Notes under the pieces: model-generated
Told to the model about the DNA's origin: nothing
Databases searched by the model: none
What the model saw: the letters and a program-made list of their open reading frames with translations, nothing else
Part shown: positions 54,986-64,000 of the stretch, one piece after another
Numbering within the stretch: the first letter of the stretch is position 1
Layout: each line of letters starts with the position of its first letter
Made by a program: the position numbers and the translations under genes
NCBI GenBank assembly: GCA_030068145.1
Contig: JAPJBO010000733.1
Coordinates: forward strand, 51,873-115,872
From: Diplonema papillatum
Lineage: Eukaryota; Euglenozoa; Diplonemea; Diplonemida; Diplonemidae
Direction: 5' to 3'
Length of the DNA stretch: 64,000 nt

Positions 54986-55640
54986 CCTTTCCCCGCTCTC
55001 TTCACACCTCCTCACACACACCCACAACCGGCTTTACACTTCAACACGAAACTGTCAGAAATAAGTCACGAATGGTTCAGAAATTAACCTAGAGCCGGGT
55101 TCCTGGGTTCCAAAACATGATTTGGGCTAGAACCGGCTTTTGGAAGAGAAAACGCAGCTGCAAAGACTGCCCCGTTGAGGCCTGTGAGGCATTCTGTCCA
55201 TCTCACGCCAGCGCTGCCAGACGGTTCACGCAACCCCTTCGACAGTTACCACACGCTGCTCCACCCACGTTTCTGAAAAACATCGTGGGTACCCAGCAGC
55301 ACAATTGCTCGAAGAGTCACTGGTCGGCGGCTAATTAGTTCATGGAACGAAGCCGAGCCCGCAGCAGGCGAACTAGCAGGTACCAGCCATCCAGCCGTAC
55401 CCAACGAACCCGCCTTGACTGTCGACCGTGGACACGAAACACGGATCCTTAAACTCGAAACAGTCCAGAAACCCAGTGGGGGTTCGCCCCAGCCCGGAAC
55501 CGGCTTGTGCGCAACACTGCGCTGCTGCAGCGCACCACGACTCCTCGCCGCCACGCTTTTTAAAAAAAAAAAAAAAAAAAGGAGCCGGGTGGCAGCTGTA
55601 GGCGAAAGCCAGGGATAGACGCTGAAAAAAAAAAAAAAAA

Positions 55641-55930
55641 TGCTCGACGTAGCTGCTTCGACTCCGAATGGAAGGGAGGAAATATAGAGGCAAGGGGCAA
55701 ATACAGTACAAACACAATCTGATTTGTTCTTCGCTTACACCACCGTGTGTTGTTTTCTCATTCAGGACTTTTGACCTGTTGTGTTTGTGTGATTTGTCGT
55801 GTAGGGATTCACCCGCATGACCTCACGTCCGTTCAACACGTGGTTCGGTAGTTACAGCACTTGGGATCCCTTCTGTTCTGTTTGTCGGACAGCATCGTCG
55901 AGCATTCCTTTCAAGCTGGCGCTTATGTAA
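55641..55930 (-). repeat. Dispersed repeat R1, copy E (whole, inverted)
   Basis: A complete R1 unit in reverse, adjoining an A run (55625-55640) that corresponds to the T run at the ends of copy D. Confidence 0.8.
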
Positions 55931-56065
55931 AAATCTTGTCTTAACCCCTTACCGACCAGCGACCTCCACTAAATAGCCCATTTCTTAGATATCCGGAAAG
56001 TTGGGAATAGGTGTGTCAAAAACAGCTTTCAAGGGCAGGGATGAAAATGTATGTGGCGTACCTAA

Positions 56066-56280
56066 CCCCCCCCGTGCATAAGATGGATAGCCAAACCCCC
56101 CTTGATTAAGATGGATAACGGGCGAGAATGCCAATCCATCTTTAAACACGGGGAGGTACCCTGTGTAAAGTGACTACACTGTAGTCTACAGTGCCCCCGT
56201 GTTTAAGATGGATACCCCCCTTGATTAAGATGGATACTGCCAAAAGCCGAGTTTTTCATCCATCTTATGCACGGGGGGGG
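56066..56280. mobile_element. About 215-bp MITE with poly-C/poly-G ends
   Basis: The left end CCCCCCCCGTGCATAAGATG and the right end CATCTTATGCACGGGGGGGG are perfect inverted repeats (23 bp including GAT). Internally, TTGATTAAGATGGATA occurs twice. The right end merges into a run of 26 G (56273-56298). TA precedes the left end at 56063-56064. Confidence 0.75.
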
Positions 56281-57260
56281 GGGGGGGGGGGGGGGGGGCT
56301 CGGCTTCGTTCCATGAACTAATTAGCCGCCGACCAGTGACTCTTCGAGCAATTGTGCTGCTGGGTACCCACGATGTTTTTCAGAAACGTGGGTGGAGCAG
56401 CGTGTGGTAACTGTCGAAGGGGTTGCGTGAACCGTCTGGCAGCGCTGGCGTGAGATGGACAGAATGCCTCACAGGCCTCAACGGGGCAGTCTTTGCAGCT
56501 GCGTTTTCTCTTCCAAAAGCCGGTTCTAGCCCAAATCATGTTTTGGAACCCAGGAACCCGGCTCTAGGTTAATTTCTGAACCATTCGTGACTTATTTTTG
56601 ACAGTTTCGTGTTGAAGTGTAAAGACGGGGGGTAGGTATCTCTTTATTCCCGCCCTTGCACCTCGGAAATCCGGCACCCCCCCCTTGAGGAGTCGACAAG
56701 GTGCCATCCTGACATGACCAGGATTTAGACCCGAAACCCCCGGAAAAAAGTCGAGGGGGCCCGGTCGGTGGAGGGGTTAACTCCCTGAATGATCGAACCA
56801 AGCAAGACAAAAAAGCTTCCTGAGCATCTCGGGGGGGGGGAATACACCCAGCAGGGTACCTGTGGCCTTGCAAGCAGCGGGAGTGCAGGCATTCGTTGCC
56901 ACCGTCCGCCCCTGTCCCTTGGTACTGCATTGCATTGCCTGCTGCTGTTCACGGTACGATCGATGAGGTAGTCATCCAGTGGCTAATGCAGGCCATCGCA
57001 GCAGATATCCTGCGTTCTAACCTCGACTGCTGCTGTCCATCACAGTCTATCAGCGTTTTTATCAGCAGGGGGGCGGACCGGCTCAACGGTGTTATCTACG
57101 CCCTGAGCGAGATCTGATGAACGGCCACTCGGACAACTCAAGTCGACTCGTACCGGCGAACGCAACCACGAGCCCAGACCACAAACGAGGAAATGTGCCG
57201 CGGCCCCGCACGAAACGCCTAATTCTGGGTTTAGTGCCGGGCGTAAGCGGCAGACAACTA

Positions 57261-57566
<306 letters not shown>

Positions 57567-57600
57567 AAACAACCAAAAAATGCCCATTTTCTTAGTTTCT

Positions 57601-57735
57601 CTCCCCCTCTAGGCTGCGACGAGCTACGAACAGCCGCCTGACAAACCAGACTCACGCCGCTGTCCTGTCTGCAGACACTCAGATTCCGCGCTGTGATGAT
57701 GGTCCGCCTTCTGTGTTTGTCTTGCAATCCCCCCT
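57601..57735 (+). repeat. Dispersed repeat R6, copy 4
   Basis: AGGCTGCGACGAGCTACGAA, CAGCCGCCTGACAAA and CTGTCTGCAGACACTCAG match 54360-54425. A further scrap lies at 57836-57870. Confidence 0.65.
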
Positions 57736-57739
57736 CTAG

Positions 57740-58600
57740 CCTCCGCCGAAATACGCACCGGGCGGCCCTCCAAGAACTCTTAGCCCGATTGACATAGACG
57801 GCCTATTGGAGCCGTCTCCCCAAACCGCAGATGCGGGTTCCTAGCTGCGACGAGCTAGAACAGCACCTGACTCACCTGACCCACATCGCCGTCCTTGGAA
57901 CTGTTACGAACAGGAGGAATCCAATGGGTTACCGTGTGGATCCAGGCCGATACGGGCTACATGGCAACCCCAGCTCAACATGTCGCCAAAAAGAATTTTC
58001 TTGCCTTCCCTGATTCCACAACCCCAGCACCATTAACAACGACACACCCCCTCCCCGCACTGGCCTTCTTGCTTTTCCTTATTCTTCAAAACCAGCCACC
58101 AAAAACAACGACCCCCTCCCAACACGCACCGTTTTCCTGAACATCTTTCCGCGAACATCTCGGTCAAAAAAAAAAAAGAAAAAAAAGTAAATTTAAATAA
58201 AATGAAAATGACAAAGAGAGCGAAATAGGAAATAAAGAGCCGAAGGGCGATCATCACCGTGGACCCAAGCAAACGCTGGACGGGGGAGACCCTGCCCGAA
58301 GGAATCAACCACCCCCGGGTGGGCTAGTCTGACACAAGTTGTCAACAGGAAAAAAAAAAAAAAAAAAAAAACATGGCCTCAGGTGGTGCGAGCACGTTAC
58401 GCGCTCCTTAAACACACACGACCTCCTCCCCTCCCAACCCAACCTTCTCCCCTCCCCATTCGCATGCCCTTTTCTCCTGCACAGTGGAGTCCGCAAGAGC
58501 TGGAGTCGAAGAGGTGCGCCCTAGACACACCCGGAAAGCTGGCGTGCTCTAAAACGTCTGCGCACGACGCCCAACCCGAAAATGCGGGCGCGGCGCGTGC
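57740..58600. other. Unassigned sequence
   Basis: AT-rich and poly-A stretches (58160-58240, 58349-58370) and short open frames only. The right part (58500-58655) ends in the CTCCAGTTTCTGAGGCTG boundary seen in other small inverted-repeat elements. Confidence 0.4.
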
Positions 58601-58712
58601 TTTTCTTTGAACCCACGGTGGCACCAGCGCCGGCTCCAGTTTCTGAGGCTGGGCTCCGAGGTGTCCGCCATCCTGTCTTCCCTCTCTGCCTCTACCCCCC
58701 TCTCTCTTTCTC

Positions 58713-59150
58713 TTGCTCGCGGGCCCTCCGCTCCCTTGGTTCTTAGTAGCAACATTTCTTCCCTTCTGTTTTTGGCGCCTGGGCGATGGCCGCGTCGTCT
58801 TTGTGTGGAGTTTGGCTGGGGCGGCACATCTTTACACATTAGCGCAGGTGTCGGCGGCGGATTGCCAGGCGCAGCAGGACGTGATCGTGGAGCGCATCCG
58901 GACGCGGATCGTGGACAGGCTGCAGAGCGAGACGGCGAACAACCTGGGCGTGGCGCCGGCGGCGGTCGCGTCAACGGAGAGCCTGCTCAACGACGGGCAG
59001 CTGGCCACGGATTTCAGCGTCTCCGACAACGAGCGCAGCCTCGCCGAGCACTTTTGGCACCAGATGCTCCACTTCACCGAGGTCGACTGCGCCTACTCCG
59101 GCGGCAAGACCACCGGCTGGTGGGCGTACGCCTGCAAAGTACCGAAATAC
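58713..59150 (+). CDS. Possible sensor-domain exon (Cache-like), 5' part of a gene
   Basis: GC-rich coding sequence of about 145 residues. An N-terminal part with two hydrophobic stretches (PWFLVATFLPFCFW; VVFVWSLAGAAHLY) is followed by a helix-rich region with QQDVIVERIRTRIVDRLQ, then SLAEHFWHQMLHFTEVDCAY and GGKTTGWWAY. The Trp/Phe-rich segment followed by a Gly turn resembles the Cache sensor domains of protist receptor adenylyl cyclases and kinases, from memory only. GT donors follow at 59139-59168, and no later exon was identified before the TIR element at 59252, so the gene is incomplete here. The start codon is uncertain: no good ATG lies in this frame, and an AG at 58855-58856 could instead be an acceptor. 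Confidence 0.4.
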
Positions 59151-59223
59151 GTACTCGTACTCGTAAGCATTCTACAAAATATCCGCTTTGTTCTTTAGTG
59201 TTGGATTGTTTACCTAACTACCT

Positions 59224-59225
<2 letters not shown>

Positions 59226-59254
<29 letters not shown>

Positions 59255-59880
59255 TAGGGCTATGATGGCAAGTAAACGGAAACGTTTCCCGTTTCCGTTT
59301 CCGTTTCCGTTTCCATACTTTCAAGGAAACGGCGTTTCCTTATTTGGGAAACGGCTGCTGCAGATTGCGGTGTGTAAGGTGACCACACCTCGGATGGGCG
59401 GGGGGAAATTTTTTTAGGGGTATTTCCCAACGAGCCAGCAAAACAAGTTTATCTGTGCAAACGGTGCTGTCTCCGAAGTTTTCCCGAACTGCGCAGTCCT
59501 TCGTAGTGGTGGCAACCAAGCACTCAGAGAATTGGGCCTGGAGACCTCCCCGTAAAGTTTCTCGACAAGGTTCGTATGCGCGACAGTCTTTTCGGTTTTG
59601 GCTGCAAGTTGACACACCCTGTCGGGGATGTGAGCAGCCTCAGAAGCTGGAGTTACAGCTGGAGCTTAAAAAGCGGGTGTCACACCCGCTTTTCGGGTGT
59701 GACTCGGGCACCCTCTTAAGCTCCAACTTCTGGGGCTGGACCTCACCGTGTAGTATTCCCTGGTGGTGTTAGCGTAGCCTGCAAAACCACGGAGCCGTTT
59801 CCGTTTCCGTTTCCGTTTCCGTTTCCATGTTTTGGAAAAAACGGATGGAAACGCGTTTACTTGCCAACATAGCCCTAGGG
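59226..59880. mobile_element. TIR element with CGTTTC subterminal repeats, preceded by a poly-C run
   Basis: The ends 59252-59278 and 59854-59880 are inverted repeats (CCCTAGGGCTATG.TGGCAAG) with one mismatch. TA lies at 59255-59256 and 59876-59877, so the true ends may be GGGCTATG with TA duplication. Just inside each end are four to five copies of CGTTTC (59296-59326, 59795-59826). No transposase. A run of about 29 C (59226-59254) touches the left end. A 104-bp hairpin repeat is nested inside at 59635-59738. Confidence 0.75.
59635..59738. repeat. 104-bp hairpin repeat nested in the TIR element
   Basis: It starts CAGCCTCAGAAGCTGGAG and ends CTCCAACTTCTGGGGCTG, with AAGCGGGTGTCACACCCGCTT, a perfect stem, at its centre; the whole unit can fold on itself. 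Related sequence lies at 53930-54080. Confidence 0.7.
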
Positions 59881-60054
59881 GGGTCAATCTGTGTCCCAAT
59901 TGGGCATTTTTCAAAGTTCATCATGCTAGGGCCTCCTGGGGACCTGGCCCCCTGTAGAGCACCCCACATCGTCATTTCCACAGGGTTTTCGAGCTTAAAT
60001 ACAATTAAATACAGAATAAAATACAGACCCTGTAGGCTTTGTGGTTGATGTTTT

Positions 60055-60240
60055 TGACATGTCTTTGTGTGTGTGACTCTAAATGATCCCTGATTCTCGA
60101 CTACATCTACGACTTTTTCCTTGGCTTCAGCCTGCTTTTCCTCGCGCTTCTTAGTTTCCTCGGCAGCTTTGTTTTTCCGGTCGATATCGGCAACTAACTC
60201 GTCAAGACCTGCCCATATTTGTGGTGGCGCCAAGAAGGCG
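60055..60240 (-). CDS. Unidentified charged coding segment (exon or relic)
   Basis: On the minus strand the frame reads LAPPQIWAGLDELVADIDR, then KNKAAEETKKREEKQAEAKE and KVVDVVENQGSFR, a clear charged coiled-coil composition unlike the surrounding noise. Just upstream, in another frame, EFRDAERVFSFMG recalls the ER.FS.M word of hAT transposases, so this may be the tail of a decayed hAT copy; it could equally be a host exon. No boundaries can be fixed. Confidence 0.35.
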
Positions 60241-61590
60241 CTTTTCACCCCATGAAGCTGAACACCCTCTCTGCGTCACGGAATTCTACCCAGTGTCACA
60301 CTTCGGAGTCCACGTTCACTTATGCGGGGAGTTGTAGAGTACGGGAGGAACCGGAAATCTCCGGAAAGATGGTACCCGCATTCCAACTCGTCTCGGGAAA
60401 GGTCAGTCGACGACCTTATGCAGGTGGGTGGAGGCCCACCCCAGAAGGTGGACTTGCGTTATCTCTCTGTCCCAGTCGCCATAGCAACGTTATCCTCGCC
60501 CAAGCATCATCCTGCAACCCTGCTTTCAGGATGGCCATCGTGCCTCTCATTTTGGTTATCAACCTTACTCCTCGCTCGAATTGCCGTCTTCGACCTTCAC
60601 TGCCCCTGGTCCTGGTGGTTAGGACTACTTTCGTGACAACCTCTTCGTGCCACCTCTCTTCGTCACTGGTACCTTATCTTGCACCTCTGCCCGCCGCGGA
60701 GTGCACGTCTCTGTCTTCGATGATGGCGAGTCCTTACGCCGCAAAGGAAATACCCCGAAACTCCCCGAATTTCTCCGAAATTTCCCGATATTTTCGTCTG
60801 GACGAGGTGGATACAGGCAAAATAAAGACATGTCAACTACAGGCAAATGGGATTCCAAATACAGACTTGTATTAAATACAAATTCTCCAGAATAAAATAC
60901 AATAAAATACAATAAAATACAACGAATAAAATACAAGTGTATTTTATTATTGCCATCCTTGGGGGGGGGGGCAGTGCTGATACTAAGCCTGAGACCCAAA
61001 CGAAGTTGCTAACCCTGGGTGGGGGTGGGTACCCCCCCCGGTCCAAAAAATTTCCACGCTACGCGTGAAAAAACAACATGTGGTGTTTTAGAGTAAAAGT
61101 TCCCTTGAAACTCTGGGTTTTAGCTGAAACGGGCAGTCTCACAAAGTTAGTACACTGTCGTGCTTCAGTAGTAGGACGGCGTACTACGACTTTTCCAGTA
61201 GCTTCGCTTGTGAATCATTAGTGCCATGAACAGGCCGACAACCCAGGTTCACTGTCACAATACAAAAGATGGGCCCAGAGCGACGAGTTTCGGGGTTGCA
61301 GTGGAGTCTTCAGATGCTTGAGGCAATGGAACACTGTTTTGGTTTTGTAGGTGGGCCTCATTATGACTGCTGTGACCTTGGCATGTGCCTTCGTGGGTGT
61401 GCTGCTGCTTCACCACCTTGTTGTAGACCCCAGTAGTCTCTGTATTCTGGCTGCAGCTGAACATACTGCAATCTGGGAGCTGGTGAGCGGATTTGGGAAT
61501 CCAAAAGCTTGCCCTTGCCCCCGTGACCTTGGCTTTTGTCAAAGCTTTCCGTTTTCCCACCATTTTCTACTACTATGAGGCACTACCCAT
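60241..61590. other. Unassigned sequence with AATAAAATAC repeats
   Basis: 60890-60945 has four to five AATAAAATAC units and one inverted GTATTTTATT; a related stretch is at 59993-60034. Plus-strand frames between 60220 and 60900 are open but unrecognised. A run of ten G occurs at 60961-60970. Confidence 0.4.
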
Positions 61591-61616
61591 GGCAGATTTA
61601 TTCTAATTTTTTTTTG

Positions 61617-61740
61617 CCCGGTCGAATAGACACGGGCGCCGGTCGAATTCGACCGGTGTCCACATTCGACCGCCTTGGCCGGTCGAATGTCAATCCGAGA
61701 GCAATCCATTTTTTTTTTTTTGTCAATTCGACCGGCCGGT
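61617..61740. repeat. Palindromic GGTCGAAT repeat cluster
   Basis: The word GGTCGAAT or its complement ATTCGACC occurs six to seven times in 124 bp in both orientations. It includes the perfect 18-bp palindrome CCGGTCGAATTCGACCGG at 61639-61656 and a CATTCGACCG...CGGTCGAATG pair beside it. May be a small foldback element. Confidence 0.75.
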
Positions 61741-61895
61741 GACTGCACTGGTCGCTGCTGAGGAAACCACCTATGGATGGCGGTTCACCACCCTGCTCGC
61801 ACACCGGCCCTGCAGGAGGGGGGGGGGGGTGTTTAGGGGGGGGGGCACCCACCCAACCCCTCGTTGCCGTCCGGCTGACAACGATGCCGAGTTTA

Positions 61896-62034
61896 CACGG
61901 TGGACCGGTTCATGGTCATGACCGCATGTTTGACCGGTCAGTTTTTGACCGGTCAATCTGAGAAAGTTATGCGGTCATTGACGCGCATACCTTGCGATCA
62001 ATGACCGCAACATGTGCGGTCAATGACCGCAAGG
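61896..62034. repeat. Nested palindrome cluster (TGACCGGTCA, GCGGTCAATGACCGC)
   Basis: Two TTGACCGGTCA palindromes lie at about 61930-61957. The segment 61990-62034 is an inverted pair of 20-base arms (two mismatches) around a five-base loop, ACATG. The right arm contains the palindrome TGCGGTCAATGACCGCA, and the left arm a variant of it. No coding content. Confidence 0.75.
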
Positions 62035-62420
62035 TTGGAACATTGAGCGTATCCTGTGGTAAGCCACAAGGATTCCTGCCTTTTTGGGTTGAAAATCACC
62101 CGGTCTCGGTCTCTCTCTTTTCTGGTAAACGTGCTTCTGCGTTTCGGGGGTCAGAAACGCTGGTTGGAGAAAAGGTATGTTGGGTGTCACATACAGGGCT
62201 TTTTGGTGGGATTTCTGAGGTCACAATCACACGGTGTGCTCCAGCACCGGGTGAACTGTGCAGTCCATTTTGCGGGTGTCTACCTGCACCTGTGTAAAGT
62301 TTAGATGGCTTCGAAGTAGACGTTGGAGTGCCGCGGTCTTGACCAGGACTCGCCTGGCCGCTCGCGCTCCGATCTGTGCCAAGCAGTCGGGGCGCGAGCG
62401 GAGGCACCAAATTTATGGCC

Positions 62421-63070
62421 TCATACGTCAAGAACCTTGTGCGCCCTGGACGCCCGCATACTCGAGGTTCTAAGCAGCGCCAGAAACTCGCCCAGAATCT
62501 GCGGAGCAGCGCCGTGGTCATGGACGGCATCGAAGATCGTCCTGAACTCCTTCACGCCCGGCGGCTTCGCCCGCCGTGGGTCCGGCGACTCCTCCTGAGG
62601 ACAGCCATCATCCTACTCACGCTCTTTCATTGAGCGGGTCGTCGAGGACACACGCCGCCGCTTTGTTCTCCGCCAGCACGGACGCCATGATGTTTAGGGG
62701 CACCCCATAGGCCCATTGTCGCCCATCAGCAACAGGCGACCACCGCCACCGTAGGGCCCGACGCCCATGCCTCGACACTTGGGCCTGTTGTCCGTGGCTC
62801 TCGGAGCAGGGAGCCCCGGGGCTGGTCGGTGCCCGGGCTCAGCCCCGGAGCGCTACAGGAGCCCGACAGGGAGATCCGTTCTCAGCCGCGAGCGAGGCGA
62901 CTCCTCGACTCGTCTGTGGGAGAGCGGCAGAAGAGGATAAAGGCATCCCAGAGCTTGTATTTCCCAGCACCTTTCTTTCTTGTCCTGCTCATCCGCACCC
63001 AGTTCACTTTGGTCGTCAACGCAAACCCATCACTCCCATCGCTCTCGTCCTCCGAATCTTCATCGACGGG
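62421..63070 (-). CDS. Unidentified minus-strand coding-like segments
   Basis: Three frames in succession have protein character on the minus strand. 62882-63070 reads DEDSEDESDGSDGFALTTK, then KGAGKYKLWDAFILFC. 62617-62790 contains WAYGVPLNIMASVLAENKAA and CVLDDPLNERA. 62421-62597 contains KEFRTIFDAVHDHGAAPQIL and GEFLALLRTSSMRASRAHKV. They are in different frames, and I could not find consistent short introns to join all three. No family recognised. Confidence 0.3.
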
Positions 63071-63189
63071 TGAAGATCAGAGCCAAAGGGGACAGCTTTA
63101 TCGGTCTCAGGGGTGAACACCGACGACCCCCTGCAGATGGCGCAGTACATGGCGCAGCTTGGGTGCGGCGGCCATCACTCAGCTGCCAC

Positions 63190-64000
63190 CCGGACGGTGT
63201 TAACGAGTTTTCAGATTTTTCTGGACTCGGTGCCGTCGCCGCCGAAGAACCTGGCAGACCAGATCACTGCCTGGGGAGCTTGGCCGGCCGCCGCCCAGGC
63301 TTTGATGTGGCAAGGGGCGGTGCGGACTCGTTGCCGCTCCTCTGTCCGCATCGTGCTGCGGCACCTCGATGGGATCTCGGGCCCGAACTTCCTGCTTTTC
63401 CCGGGCCACGAGTACCAACAACTGCTCGGGACCTGAAGTCCTATTTCTTCCAATTCCCAGTAGGACGGCCGACGCCGGGGAGCCCAACGGGCTACGAGAT
63501 GAGGCCAATTTTCCGCGGCGGCGAGGAGACGATGGGAGTCTTGGAGACGCAGCTGAAGGCGAGCGGTGAGGCGTGGGGGATGGACCTTTTCCCGACGCAC
63601 GGAAGAGAGAGGGCAGAGCGTGCAGCGAGCTGGACGGCCTTCGACGACACCACGGAGAAGAAGAAGGGCAAGAAGTCGGCCGTCGTCGGAGGAGACCCGT
63701 GGCTCGTACCGGAAGGGATTTCCCTACACGAAAAGTGGGGTGAGCGGAAATGTGTGCCGAGCACCGGATGACGCAGTGCACCACAGTAAGTAGTAAGACG
63801 ACAACGGAATGCTGTGGCAACCATCACCACCGATGTCTCGACCATGAGATGCCGACGTGCGACAGCTGCAAGAAACACGCCGACCTGAGGAGTAGGAGAC
63901 GCGGGCACTGCTGCAGGAAAGGGCACCACCGGGCGGCCGTGGCGAGAGGGGAAGAATCACGACGAAGAATGGGAAAGCGGAGCCGGAGGGCCCCGCGTCA
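63190..64000 (+). CDS. Unidentified gene running off the right edge, Cys/His-rich C-terminal exon
   Basis: The frame up to 63739 carries an ordinary hydrophilic protein segment (GYEMRPIFRGGEETMGVLE, EAWGMDLFPTHGRERAERAA, DPWLVPEGISLHEKWG). A GTGAGC donor at 63740 and a CACAG acceptor ending at 63786 make a 47-bp intron. Joining in phase 1 opens a frame to the window end with dense Cys and His (ECCGNHHHRCLDHEMPTCD, SCKKHAD, GHCCRKGHH), which looks zinc-binding. The 5' end is not defined. An overlapping frame, 63113-63436, contains LLFPGHEY, and which frame is real upstream of about 63430 is uncertain. Confidence 0.4.

Larger units (their letters stand above)
55032..56624. mobile_element. Foldback structure with 329-bp near-perfect inverted arms
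   Basis: Arms at 55032-55360 and 56296-56624 are reverse complements with one visible mismatch. Each arm encodes the same 73-codon open frame (55117-55338 plus, 56318-56539 minus), beginning MIWARTGFWKRKRSCKDC; there is no sign that it is a gene. The 935-bp interior holds an inverted R1 copy and a 215-bp MITE. No target duplication was found. It is either a very young foldback element, a recent inverted duplication, or an amplification/assembly artefact. Confidence 0.85.

Noticed and set aside
59290-59830. Internal telomere repeat (CGTTTC)n
   Set aside because: Only four to five units per block, lying symmetrically inside a TIR element, so better explained as subterminal repeats.
63113-63436. 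Metallo-beta-lactamase/glyoxalase II exon suggested by LLFPGHEY
   Set aside because: Only this short motif fits; the other metal-binding motifs are absent, and a different overlapping frame continues into better coding sequence.

Overview
The window is nuclear DNA of a repeat-rich, GC-rich protist. The best taxonomic clue is a broken piece of small-subunit rRNA gene at 52432-53098. Its wording (GAGGCAGCGAAGAGAAATAG, the CAGCACCGCGG form, and ATTAATGCTGCTGCTGTTAAA around the V4 region) is that of Euglenozoa. Long intron-poor reading frames, extracellular mosaic proteins, GT-AG cis-introns and high GC then suggest a diplonemid or related euglenozoan. The euglenozoan call is fairly strong; the diplonemid call is inference. 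No prokaryotic features (operons, ribosome binding sites, CRISPR) were seen.

Layout. 1-5300: dispersed repeats, a foldback element, then the last exon of a P2X-like two-helix channel (2664-3672) followed by broken copies of its 3' end. 5900-13420: a 1883-residue nuclear-looking protein with poly-Gln and a C-terminal WD40-like region (6795-12446), preceded by two partial copies of its 5' end and followed by several copies of its 3' end. 13590-15280: an array of short hairpins and a MITE. 17620-19780: a broken RNase H gene fossil. 20819-22425: a C-rich/G-rich satellite. 23011-24718: a secreted beta-helix-like protein interrupted by introns of about 50 bp. 25300-31600: repeats, tandem arrays and a hAT transposase relic. 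31763-49392: the dominant gene, preceded by two copies of its own 5' end. It encodes a predicted 4416-residue type I membrane protein with five C-type-lectin-like domains, Cys/Trp modules, two von Willebrand A domains, about 45 EGF-like repeats, one transmembrane helix and a short tail. Its only intron seen (36374-39841) is filled with repeats and a TIR transposon. 49393-58600: repeats, the rRNA fossil carrying a TTAA-flanked element, a near-perfect 329-bp inverted repeat and a CAA microsatellite. 58700-64000: a possible Cache-like sensor exon, TIR elements, palindrome arrays and unidentified coding-like exons at the right edge.

Together the intact genes look like cell-surface or secreted recognition proteins plus one ligand-gated-channel relative and one nuclear scaffold-like protein; no shared pathway is visible. 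The most unusual feature is genomic: three different genes have tandem partial copies of only their 5' or 3' ends beside them, and homopolymer G/C runs sit at the ends of several inverted-repeat elements.
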